From an uncultured Clostridia bacterium (GTDB lineage Bacteria > Bacillota > Clostridia > Christensenellales > Maliibacteriaceae): 8,096 nucleotides of DNA. The position numbers and the translations under genes are program-made. Shown piece after piece: positions 1 to 5,470 of the stretch (positions are counted from its first letter, which is position 1; every line of letters starts with the position of its first letter). A model generated the notes under the pieces. That model worked only from the letters and a program-made list of their open reading frames with translations. It was not told the origin of the DNA and searched no databases. Where the stretch lies: assembly GCA_934613185.1 (NCBI GenBank), contig CAKTSO010000080.1, forward strand, positions 1 through 8,096. Direction: 5' to 3'.

Positions 1-1773
1 GGGCAGATCGATGCGGTCTATTTCAATCAGCCGTATCTGAAAAATACGTTGAAACAGGACACCGTCTGGCGCTTTTGCGGCAAGGTCGGCAAGTCCAACG
101 CGCTTTGCGTGATCAATCCGGAATATGAACAGCCTGCGCGGGAGGATTCCGCGACGCTGACGCCGATCTATCGGCTGACGTCCGGGATATCGCAGAAGAT
201 GATGCGCACCTATATCGCGGACGCGCTCGATCAGATGCAGCGCCCGCAGGAGACGCTCGACGGCATTTTGCTGCACGACTATGCGCTGATGCCGCTGGAT
301 CAGGCGCTGTATCGCCTGCATTTTCCGCGCGACGAACGTGAAAAGCGCGACGCGATCCGCAGGCTTTCGTTTGAAGAACTGCTCAATTTCCAGATCGCAA
401 TGGCAATGCGCCGCCAGCAGCGCGTGACCGCGAAGACGGGGCAGGGCATCGTCACGAACTGGGAAATGGTGGACAAGCTCATCGCTTCGCTGCCGTATGA
501 ATTGACGCACGCGCAGATGCTCACGGCTTCCGAAGTGCTGGACGATATGCAGAATTCCGTTCCGATGAACCGTCTGGTACAGGGCGACGTCGGCTCGGGC
601 AAGACGGTTGTGGCGGCCATCGCCATGTTCGCTGCGGCGCTTGCCAAGCGGCAGGCGATCTTCATGGTGCCGACGGAAATTCTGGCGAAGCAGCATTACG
701 AGACGCTGCAGAAGCTCTACGAGCCCTTCGGCGTCCGTGTCGCGCTTTTGACCGGCTCTACGCCCAAGCCCGAACGCCGCGAACTCGTTCGCGCGCTCGC
801 CGCGGGAGAATATCAGGTCATCGTCGGAACGCACGCGCTTTTCGGGCGCGATGTGATCTATCACAGACTTTCCCTCGTCGTCACCGACGAACAGCATCGC
901 TTCGGCGTAGCACAGCGCACCATGGCCGCCGCGAAGGGCGAGATGCCGCATACGCTCGTCATGAGCGCGACGCCCATCCCGCGTTCGCTTGCGCTGGTGC
1001 TTTATGCGGATTTGGATATTTCCGTGATCAATGAACTGCCCAAGGGGCGCCGGCCCGTCAAGACCCGCATCGTTTCCGGCTATAAGCGAAACGATATGTA
1101 CGGTTTTGTCCGCGAGCAGATTCGCGAGGGCAACAAATGTTATGTCGTCTGCCCGCTTGTGGAGGAGTCGGACGCCATCCGCGCCCGCAGCGCCGAAGAG
1201 ACGTATGAAGAACTTTGCCGAAAAATGCCCAAGGGCAGTGTCGTTTTGCTGCACGGCCGCATGAGCGCGAAGAAAAAAGACGAAGCCATCAACGCATTTG
1301 CGCACGGCGATGCAAGCGTGATCGTCTCCACGACGGTCGTCGAGGTCGGCATGGACGTGCCGGAGGCGACGATCATGGTGATCGAAAACGCCGAGCGCTT
1401 CGGTCTTGCGCAGCTGCATCAGCTTCGCGGGCGCGTCGGGAGGAACGACCGCGAGTCGTGGTGTTTCCTCGTCTCCGAGGACGACGATCGCGCCGCGATG
1501 GAGCGCTTGAACGTCCTTTTGCAGTCCAACGACGGCTTCGAGATCGCCACGCGCGATCTGGAGCTTCGCGGCCCGGGCCAGATCTTCGGCACGAGCCAGC
1601 ACGGTACGATGGACGACGGCATCACGCGTCTGATCCAGGACGTCGAACTGGTCAAGCAGACGCACGACGCGGTGCAGAGCCTCATGCTGCGCGAGGACGC
1701 CGCCGCACATCATATGATCTCACGCGCGCTGGCGCTGTTTGAAGAAAAAAACCAGCGCGTCGTCATGAACTGA
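1..1773 (+). CDS. recG: ATP-dependent DNA helicase RecG, 5' end truncated by window
   Basis: RecG is a superfamily 2 double-strand DNA translocase that remodels stalled replication forks and Holliday junctions. The frame is open from base 1, so the gene starts upstream; the TTG at 49 is internal. The first codons (AVYFNQPYLK) look like the end of the RecG wedge/OB domain. Helicase motifs follow in order: Walker A GDVGSGKT at 583-606, DEQH (motif II, the RecG/Mfd form) at 886-897, SATPIPR (motif III) at 964-984, the VEVGMDVPEATIMVIENAER stretch, and QLRGRVGR (motif VI) ending at 1443. A TRG translocation motif shared with Mfd lies at 1555-1605; it reads GPGQIFGTSQHG, where I would expect an acidic residue in place of the Q and K/R in place of the S. 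The 590 codons present fit a family of about 680-690 residues that is missing roughly its first 90-100. Identification is very secure; the TRG variation is my comparison from memory. Confidence 0.97.
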   Translation, partial: GQIDAVYFNQPYLKNTLKQDTVWRFCGKVGKSNALCVINPEYEQPAREDSATLTPIYRLTSGISQKMMRTYIADALDQMQRPQETLDGILLHDYALMPLDQALYRLHFPRDEREKRDAIRRLSFEELLNFQIAMAMRRQQRVTAKTGQGIVTNWEMVDKLIASLPYELTHAQMLTASEVLDDMQNSVPMNRLVQGDVGSGKTVVAAIAMFAAALAKRQAIFMVPTEILAKQHYETLQKLYEPFGVRVALLTGSTPKPERRELVRALAAGEYQVIVGTHALFGRDVIYHRLSLVVTDEQHRFGVAQRTMAAAKGEMPHTLVMSATPIPRSLALVLYADLDISVINELPKGRRPVKTRIVSGYKRNDMYGFVREQIREGNKCYVVCPLVEESDAIRARSAEETYEELCRKMPKGSVVLLHGRMSAKKKDEAINAFAHGDASVIVSTTVVEVGMDVPEATIMVIENAERFGLAQLHQLRGRVGRNDRESWCFLVSEDDDRAAMERLNVLLQSNDGFEIATRDLELRGPGQIFGTSQHGTMDDGITRLIQDVELVKQTHDAVQSLMLREDAAAHHMISRALALFEEKNQRVVMN

Positions 1774-1774
1774 T

Positions 1775-2875
1775 ATGATGCGGGAACTTGTTTTTGTCGC
1801 GCCCGACGCGTCCATGCGCCGTGCGATCGAGTCGTATCAGCAGGAACATTTCGCCTACGGAGAACAGCACATCTACGGCGGCGCGTGGATGGAGCAGGTT
1901 CCGGATTTTTCCGAGTGGCTGCACATCGTTCGCGCGAATGCGGACGAGCGAAGCGTCAGCCGCAGCTGGGTGGTCTCCACGACGCTGTGCGTGCTGCGAA
2001 AAGCCGACGGGTATCTTGTCGGCATGGTGGATATCCACCATGCGCTCAATGATTTCCTGAAAAACGCCGGGGGCCATTTGAGCTACGGCGTGCGTCCGTC
2101 GCAGCGCGGACGCGGCTACGGCACGCAGATTTTGAACATGGCGCTGGAAGAACTGGCGCGCCTTGGCGTCAAGCGCGTCATGATCAACTGTGATGCGGCG
2201 AATCTGCCCGCGATCCGCACGATCGAAAAAAACGGAGGCGTTCCCTCCGGCGAATTTGAAGGCGCGGGAAGACGGCGCATGATCCGTTTCCGGATGCAGC
2301 CGCAGACGCCTGCGCAGCCCAAGCCCAACGCCGCGCCGGAACTGTTTTTGAAAGACGGGCGGCGTGTGACGATTCGAAGCGCAGAGGAAAAGGACGCGCA
2401 TGCGTTGGCGGCGTTGTTCCGCCGCACAGAGCGTGAAAGCGTTTATCTGTCACGCGAGCCCGACGAGCTTCGCATCAGCGCAAAGGATGCAGAGGCGACG
2501 ATTCGTCAGGTAAACGCCGCTCCCAAGCGCCTTTGGCTGGTTGCCGAGGCGGAGGGAGACGATCGGATCATTGCAAGATGCAGCGTGAATTATTTTCATC
2601 GCCGCGAACGGTTTCAGCATTGCGCGTCGATCGAGATCGAGATCCTTCGCGCCTATTGGAATCAGGGGATCGGCTCGTTGATGATCGATCTTGCGCTCGG
2701 CTGGGCCTATGAAAAGGGATTTGAGCAGGCGCAGGTGTATATCAACGCCGCGGACGCGAGAACGATTCACGTCTTTGAGAAATTCGGCTTCCGCATCGTC
2801 GGAAGGATCCCGAATGCCTGCCGCTATCCCGACGCGACGTACGCCGATATGTTGCTGCTTTACATGAAGCTGTAA
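1775..2875 (+). CDS. Tandem double-domain GNAT N-acetyltransferase
   Basis: This 366-residue protein has two GNAT folds, which normally move an acetyl group from acetyl-CoA to an amine. Domain 1 (about residues 1-172) has the acetyl-CoA pyrophosphate-binding signature R107PSQRGRGYG116 and the later ANLPAIRTIEKNGG segment; its start resembles the predicted acetyltransferases of COG3981. A Pro/Gln-rich linker (about 174-187) leads to domain 2 (about 190-366), with NQGIG (296-300) and the ADARTIHVFEKFGF segment. Both acetyl-CoA loops look intact. The start is an ATG-ATG pair (1775 and 1778) one base after the recG stop. I see no convincing ribosome binding site, so translation is probably coupled to recG. 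The substrate is unknown: small molecule, ribosomal protein or antibiotic are all possible. A strong hairpin terminator follows. Confidence 0.9.
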   Translation: MMRELVFVAPDASMRRAIESYQQEHFAYGEQHIYGGAWMEQVPDFSEWLHIVRANADERSVSRSWVVSTTLCVLRKADGYLVGMVDIHHALNDFLKNAGGHLSYGVRPSQRGRGYGTQILNMALEELARLGVKRVMINCDAANLPAIRTIEKNGGVPSGEFEGAGRRRMIRFRMQPQTPAQPKPNAAPELFLKDGRRVTIRSAEEKDAHALAALFRRTERESVYLSREPDELRISAKDAEATIRQVNAAPKRLWLVAEAEGDDRIIARCSVNYFHRRERFQHCASIEIEILRAYWNQGIGSLMIDLALGWAYEKGFEQAQVYINAADARTIHVFEKFGFRIVGRIPNACRYPDATYADMLLLYMKL

Positions 2876-2892
2876 GTGTCAATTTGAAAAAC

Positions 2893-2926
2893 AAAATCGC
2901 CCATGCTATGTTGCATGGGCGATTTT
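2893..2926. terminator. Bidirectional intrinsic terminator between convergent genes
   Basis: A perfect 14-bp inverted repeat (2893-2906 with 2913-2926) encloses a 6-base loop. It begins with AAAA and ends with TTTTT on the plus strand, and the minus strand reads out into GATTTTGTTTTT. It sits 17 bases after the acetyltransferase stop and 25 bases before the nitroreductase stop, so it can end transcription from both sides. Confidence 0.9.
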
Positions 2927-2951
2927 TGTTTGAAGGAAATTCGGATTCTTT

Positions 2952-3605
2952 TTAGTCTCCGTCCAATTCGGAAAAGTTCGGCTGCGTTCGCGGCAGGTCG
3001 GACGCCTGAGGTGCGCGGCGTTCCTGCGGCGCGGGCGGGGCGATCGTCGGCCTTGCGTCGGCGGGGCCGTTTTCCGGCATGAAGCGGACGACGTCGTCGA
3101 ACGCGCGGCGGCGTTTGGGGCGCACAGGTTCGTTTTTGCCGTAACCCAACGCGATGACGAGGCGAACCTTCTGCCCGACGGGAAGGTTCAGCGTGCGGCG
3201 CAGTTTTTTGTCGGAAAACCAGCCGATGATGCACGAATCGATCCCGAGCGTGCGCGCGCAAAGCACCATATGCGCCGCGGCGATGCCGATGTCAAGCTGC
3301 GCGTAATTGTGCCCGCCGATGCCGGAGGCGATCGTTTCTTTCAAATTGGCGGTTTGTTCGCAAAGGACGATGAAAGCGGGAACGTTTGCGGTGAAGCGGT
3401 TCATGCCCATGCCCTGAAGACATTGAGCGACTTCGGCGACGATCGGGCCGCGGTCGGCGACGACAAAGCGCCACGGCTGAATGTTGCAGGCCGAAGGACT
3501 CAAGCGCCCCGCCTCGAGAATGGTGGTAAGATCATCGCGGCCGACGGGACGGTTGCCGTAATCGCGGCAGCTTTGTCTTGCGCGGACAAGATCAATAAAA
3601 CGCAT
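2952..3605 (-). CDS. Nitroreductase-family FMN oxidoreductase with proline-rich tail
   Basis: This is a 217-residue member of the FMN-dependent nitroreductase family, cytoplasmic enzymes that use NAD(P)H to reduce nitro groups, quinones or related electrophiles. Near the N-terminus, R10QSCRDY16 matches the FMN-phosphate-binding R-x-S-x-R-x-[YF] segment. L35SPSACNIQPW45 is the classic family signature contacting FMN. LGIDSCIIGWF and the terminal LVIALGYG strand also fit. The usual core ends near residue 180; after it comes an unusual 37-residue tail rich in Pro, Arg, Ala and Asp. I chose the ATG at 3605 because an AGGAGG lies upstream and the protein then starts at the family's normal N-terminus; starting at 3695 would add about 30 Phe/Arg-rich residues and would overlap the promoter. 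It has its own promoter and is convergent with recG-GNAT. The physiological substrate cannot be told from sequence. Confidence 0.93.
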   Translation of the reverse strand: MRFIDLVRARQSCRDYGNRPVGRDDLTTILEAGRLSPSACNIQPWRFVVADRGPIVAEVAQCLQGMGMNRFTANVPAFIVLCEQTANLKETIASGIGGHNYAQLDIGIAAAHMVLCARTLGIDSCIIGWFSDKKLRRTLNLPVGQKVRLVIALGYGKNEPVRPKRRRAFDDVVRFMPENGPADARPTIAPPAPQERRAPQASDLPRTQPNFSELDGD

Positions 3606-3617
3606 GAAGCGAAAAAA

Positions 3618-3623
3618 CCTCCT
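3618..3623 (-). promoter_or_regulatory. Ribosome binding site of the nitroreductase gene
   Basis: AGGAGG on the minus strand, 12 bases upstream of the ATG at 3605. The spacing is slightly long, but no other in-frame start lies closer, so this site fixes the start and rules out the longer open frame from 3695. Confidence 0.8.
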
Positions 3624-3629
3624 AAAGCG

Positions 3630-3652
3630 GCGGCGCAGTGCGTGAGCGCCGC
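3630..3652 (-). promoter_or_regulatory. GC-rich leader hairpin of the nitroreductase mRNA
   Basis: A 7-bp inverted repeat GCGGCGC/GCGCCGC (3646-3652 with 3630-3636) with a 9-base loop falls in the predicted leader, between the start point (near 3660) and the AGGAGG at 3618-3623. No T-run follows, so it is not a standard terminator. It might stabilise the 5' end or affect ribosome access. In a GC-rich genome such a stem may also be chance. Confidence 0.4.
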
Positions 3653-3666
3653 ATGGGAATGATTTC

Positions 3667-3695
3667 AGTATAATAAAAAGTGCATCTTCTGTCAA
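3667..3695 (-). promoter_or_regulatory. Sigma-A-type promoter of the nitroreductase gene
   Basis: On the minus strand a perfect TTGACA -35 box (3695-3690) is followed by a 17-base spacer and a TATACT -10 box (3672-3667). Only one base of the two hexamers differs from consensus (TATACT versus TATAAT). The start point would be near 3660, giving a leader of about 55 bases. It lies downstream of the SASP terminator, so it makes the nitroreductase gene independent of the spore genes. Confidence 0.9.
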
Positions 3696-3719
3696 AACGG
3701 GCGCGAGAGAAACCGGGCG

Positions 3720-3754
3720 AAAAAAGAGAAGGAAGACAACGCTTCCTTCTCTTT
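3720..3754 (-). terminator. Intrinsic terminator of the SASP unit
   Basis: A perfect 13-bp stem (3742-3754 with 3723-3735) with a 6-base loop is followed on the minus strand by a run of six T (3725-3720, overlapping the stem end). It lies about 77 bases after the stop of the second SASP gene and just before the nitroreductase promoter. On the plus strand the tail is poor in T, so it should act mainly on minus-strand transcripts. Confidence 0.87.
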
Positions 3755-3830
3755 AAAAACTTGCCCTTTGAAAACTTGGGATTCGTCCGCCCGACGCGAA
3801 CGCGTTTCCCTTTTGATTGAAGACGGCGCG

Positions 3831-4013
3831 TTAACGGCCGCCGTAGCTCTTCTCAACGGACTCGATCATTTTCTTGACCATGCCGCCGCCGATGCTGCCC
3901 GCCTCGCGGCTGGTCAGTTCGCCGTTGTAGCCCTGTTTCAGATTCACGCCCATTTCGTTGGCGATCTCGTATTTGAGATTGCTCATCGCTTCTTTCGCCG
4001 TATTGTTGGCCAT
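3831..4013 (-). CDS. Alpha/beta-type small acid-soluble spore protein (copy 1)
   Basis: This 60-residue alpha/beta-type SASP belongs to a family that coats spore DNA, shifts it towards an A-like form and protects it from UV and other damage; it is degraded at germination to supply amino acids. The sequence shows the family core: LKYEIANEMGV (13-23), holding the expected GPR protease cleavage point between E16 and I17, followed by LKQGYNGELTSREAGSIGG (25-43) and MVKKMIE, ending in GGR. The ATG at 4013 has a GGAGGT ribosome binding site 8 bases upstream (4022-4027). It is the second gene of a pair, 51 bases after copy 2, and is followed by a hairpin terminator. Forespore expression, classically under sigma-G, is expected from the family; it is not proven by the sequence. 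Confidence 0.95.
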   Translation of the reverse strand: MANNTAKEAMSNLKYEIANEMGVNLKQGYNGELTSREAGSIGGGMVKKMIESVEKSYGGR

Positions 4014-4021
4014 GTGTTTTC

Positions 4022-4027
4022 ACCTCC
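4022..4027 (-). promoter_or_regulatory. Ribosome binding site of SASP copy 1
   Basis: GGAGGT on the minus strand, 8 bases before the ATG at 4013. The two SASP genes each have their own strong site, so copy 1 need not be coupled to copy 2. The 51-base gap (4014-4064) holds no convincing terminator or promoter. Confidence 0.85.
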
Positions 4028-4064
4028 AAGGATGTTTTTTCTTTCCGGTCCTTCGCTTTGAAGG

Positions 4065-4253
4065 TTAGCGGAAAGAGCCGGTCTGCTTGTTCTGATACTC
4101 GTAGATCATGCGCTGGACCATGCGGCCGCCGACGCTGCCGTTTTCGCGCGCCGTCAGATCGCCGTTGTAGCCCTGCTTGAGGTTCACGCCAACTTCCTTG
4201 GCGCTCTCGTACTTGAGATTTTCAAGAGCCTTTTTCGCTTCGGGAACGACCAT
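4065..4253 (-). CDS. Alpha/beta-type small acid-soluble spore protein (copy 2)
   Basis: This is a 62-residue paralogue of the neighbouring SASP and the upstream gene of the pair. Residues 13-50 align without gaps to copy 1, with 28 of 38 identical, covering LKYESAKEVGV, LKQGYNGDLTARENGSVGG and MVQRMI. The C-terminus differs (YEYQNKQTGSFR in place of the GGR ending). At the GPR cleavage position it has E16-S17 where copy 1 has E-I. Its frame stays open far upstream, to 6128, but the ATG at 4253 is the right start: an AGGAGGT lies 9 bases before it and the protein then has normal SASP length. The expected role is DNA protection in the dormant spore and nitrogen reserve on germination. Confidence 0.95.
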   Translation of the reverse strand: MVVPEAKKALENLKYESAKEVGVNLKQGYNGDLTARENGSVGGRMVQRMIYEYQNKQTGSFR

Positions 4254-4262
4254 GTTTTTTGC

Positions 4263-4269
4263 ACCTCCT
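4263..4269 (-). promoter_or_regulatory. Ribosome binding site of SASP copy 2
   Basis: AGGAGGT on the minus strand, 9 bases before the ATG at 4253. It fixes the start of this small gene inside a much longer, mostly spurious open frame. Confidence 0.85.
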
Positions 4270-4286
4270 TTTTGTCGATGTGTTAA

Positions 4287-4296
4287 TAATTTCTCC
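4287..4296 (-). promoter_or_regulatory. Possible forespore sigma (F/G) -10 element for the SASP pair
   Basis: The minus strand reads GGAGAAATTA, which fits the published Bacillus sigma-F -10 pattern GGNRANAHTR and would place a start point about 25 bases before the SASP ATG. I find no well-spaced -35 box: GTATT lies 12 bases upstream of this element, shorter than the usual 15-16. SASP genes are expected to be transcribed by forespore sigma factors, but this assignment is tentative. Confidence 0.3.
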
Positions 4297-4375
4297 GAAA
4301 AAGAAGAAAATACGCTGGAAAAAACTGCGTATTCGGATTTTAAGAATGCGCAAAAATTAAATTTCGCTGCGCGGC

Positions 4376-4404
4376 TTGGAACGAGGCGGCCGAAATGGTA
4401 TACT
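4376..4404 (+). promoter_or_regulatory. Sigma-A-type promoter of the aldo/keto reductase gene
   Basis: TTGGAA (4376-4381), a 17-base spacer and TATACT (4399-4404), with TG one base before the -10 box (an extended -10). The start point would be near 4411, giving a leader of about 59 bases. It lies in the divergent region with the SASP pair; nothing else is recognised between 4297 and 4375. Confidence 0.85.
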
Positions 4405-4456
4405 GAAACTGACAGATTTTGCTGCAAATGAAATTGCACAGAAAAATAATTCTTTC

Positions 4457-4462
4457 GGAGGT
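4457..4462 (+). promoter_or_regulatory. Ribosome binding site of the aldo/keto reductase gene
   Basis: GGAGGT, 7 bases before the ATG at 4470. It selects that start over the upstream in-frame codon at 4419, which would add 17 residues, has no such site and lies only a few bases after the predicted transcription start. Confidence 0.88.
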
Positions 4463-4469
4463 AATCGAA

Positions 4470-5306
4470 ATGATCCCTACGTTTGATCTTCGAGACGGCT
4501 ATAAGATCCCGCAGATCGGGTTTGGCACCTGGCAGCTCGCCGAATACGACACCTGCTATAACTGCGTGCGTGCGGCCATCGACGCGGGCTACACCAGCAT
4601 CGACACCGCGACGGCGTACGGCAACGAGCAGGCCGTCGGCGACGCGATCCGCGACAGCGGCGTTGCGCGCGAAAAGCTCTTCATTACCACAAAACTCAAC
4701 AACCCGCAGCGCGGCTATGAGTCCACGCTTCGCGCGTTCGACGACAGCATGAAGTGGCTCGGGCTCGACTATCTCGACCTTTATCTGATCCATTGGCCCG
4801 GCACGCCCGAATTGTTCCTGCCCACCTGGAAGGCGTTTTTGAAGCTTCAGGAAGAAGGCCGCATCCGTTCGGTCGGCGTGTCGAACTTCCTGCGCCATCA
4901 TCTGGAGACGCTCATTGCGGAATACGGCGTGATCCCCGCGGTTGACCAGATCGAAGCGCATCCTTATATGTATCAGGGCGAGACGATCGATTTCTGCCAT
5001 GAGAATAACATTCAAATCGAGGCGTGGAGCCCGCTGATGAGCGGCAAGGAAGCGCTGCAGAATCCCGTTCTGGCCGACATTGCAACCCAGTGCGGCAAAG
5101 ACGTGGGTCAGGTCATCCTGCGCTGGCATGTGCAAAACGGCCGCCGCCCGCTGCCGCGTTCGACCAAAGCGACGCGCATCAAGTCGAATCTCGACATTTT
5201 CGATTTCACGCTGACGGCGGAACAGATGGCGGCGATCGACGCGCTTCGCGTCAACAACAAGCGCTCCGGCCCGCACCCGGACGAGTTCGCGCTGACAAAC
5301 GACTGA
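4470..5306 (+). CDS. Aldo/keto reductase, AKR5-like (diketogluconate/glyoxal reductase type)
   Basis: This 278-residue NADPH-dependent aldo/keto reductase belongs to a family of single-domain TIM-barrel enzymes that reduce aldehydes and ketones. The catalytic tetrad is visible: D45 and Y50 in IDTATAYGNE, K75 in FITTKL, and H108 in LIHWPG. These are the same positions as in the 2,5-diketo-D-gluconate reductase (AKR5C) group, to which it looks closest. GFGTWQL near the start, GVSNF in the middle and LPRSTKATRIKSN near the C-terminus (cofactor 2'-phosphate region, with R in place of the common K) also match. Length is normal and nothing is missing. It is a single-gene unit with its own promoter and terminator, divergent from the SASP genes. 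Methylglyoxal or another small aldehyde is a common substrate in such enzymes, but the real one cannot be read from sequence. Confidence 0.95.
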   Translation: MIPTFDLRDGYKIPQIGFGTWQLAEYDTCYNCVRAAIDAGYTSIDTATAYGNEQAVGDAIRDSGVAREKLFITTKLNNPQRGYESTLRAFDDSMKWLGLDYLDLYLIHWPGTPELFLPTWKAFLKLQEEGRIRSVGVSNFLRHHLETLIAEYGVIPAVDQIEAHPYMYQGETIDFCHENNIQIEAWSPLMSGKEALQNPVLADIATQCGKDVGQVILRWHVQNGRRPLPRSTKATRIKSNLDIFDFTLTAEQMAAIDALRVNNKRSGPHPDEFALTND

Positions 5307-5330
5307 TCGCTTGCACAAAAAAACGAATTT

Positions 5331-5367
5331 GCGGCACGAAGCCACGCGGCTTCGCGCCGCTTTTTTT
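5331..5367 (+). terminator. Intrinsic terminator of the aldo/keto reductase gene
   Basis: An outer 5-bp stem (GCGGC 5331-5335 with GCCGC 5356-5360) and an inner 7-bp stem (5337-5343 with 5348-5354) are joined by one mismatch, with a 4-base loop, and are followed by seven T (5361-5367). It lies 24 bases after the stop codon and just before the next promoter. Confidence 0.93.
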
Positions 5368-5375
5368 GTTCGCCC

Positions 5376-5405
5376 TTGTTTGCACGGCGGCGGTTGTGTT
5401 AGAAT
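5376..5405 (+). promoter_or_regulatory. Probable promoter of the membrane protein-lspA-pseudouridine synthase unit
   Basis: TTGTTT (5376-5381), an 18-base spacer and TAGAAT (5400-5405), placed right after the preceding terminator. The -10 box differs from TATAAT at one position and the -35 box is moderate. The start point would be near 5412, with a leader of about 60 bases. Position between a terminator and a gene supports the call. Confidence 0.65.
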
Positions 5406-5454
5406 GAACATGGAACCGTGTCTCGAGAAGAATACGCACGGATAATTTGACCGA

Positions 5455-5461
5455 AGGAGAA
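5455..5461 (+). promoter_or_regulatory. Ribosome binding site of the membrane protein gene
   Basis: AAGGAGA lies 9 bases before the ATG at 5471. It favours that start over the in-frame TTG at 5447, which lies upstream of this site and lacks one of its own. Confidence 0.8.
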
Positions 5462-5470
5462 CGCCGAACC

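Noticed and set aside
1763..2401. A 212-codon minus-strand open frame opposite the first GNAT domain.
   Set aside because: It is antisense to a well-supported gene and has His/Arg-rich composition with no domain.
3270..3662. A 130-codon plus-strand open frame opposite the nitroreductase gene.
   Set aside because: The minus-strand gene carries clear FMN-binding motifs and a ribosome binding site; the plus frame has neither.
4044..4060. A small inverted repeat (CCTTC/GAAGG) in the 51-base gap between the two SASP genes.
   Set aside because: Only 5 bp with no following T-run on the minus strand, so it is not a terminator. The genes are best read as one transcript.
3768..4061. A 97-codon plus-strand open frame covering SASP copy 1.
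   Set aside because: It is antisense to a clear SASP and has no ribosome binding site. Its hydrophobic look comes from reading the SASP gene backwards.
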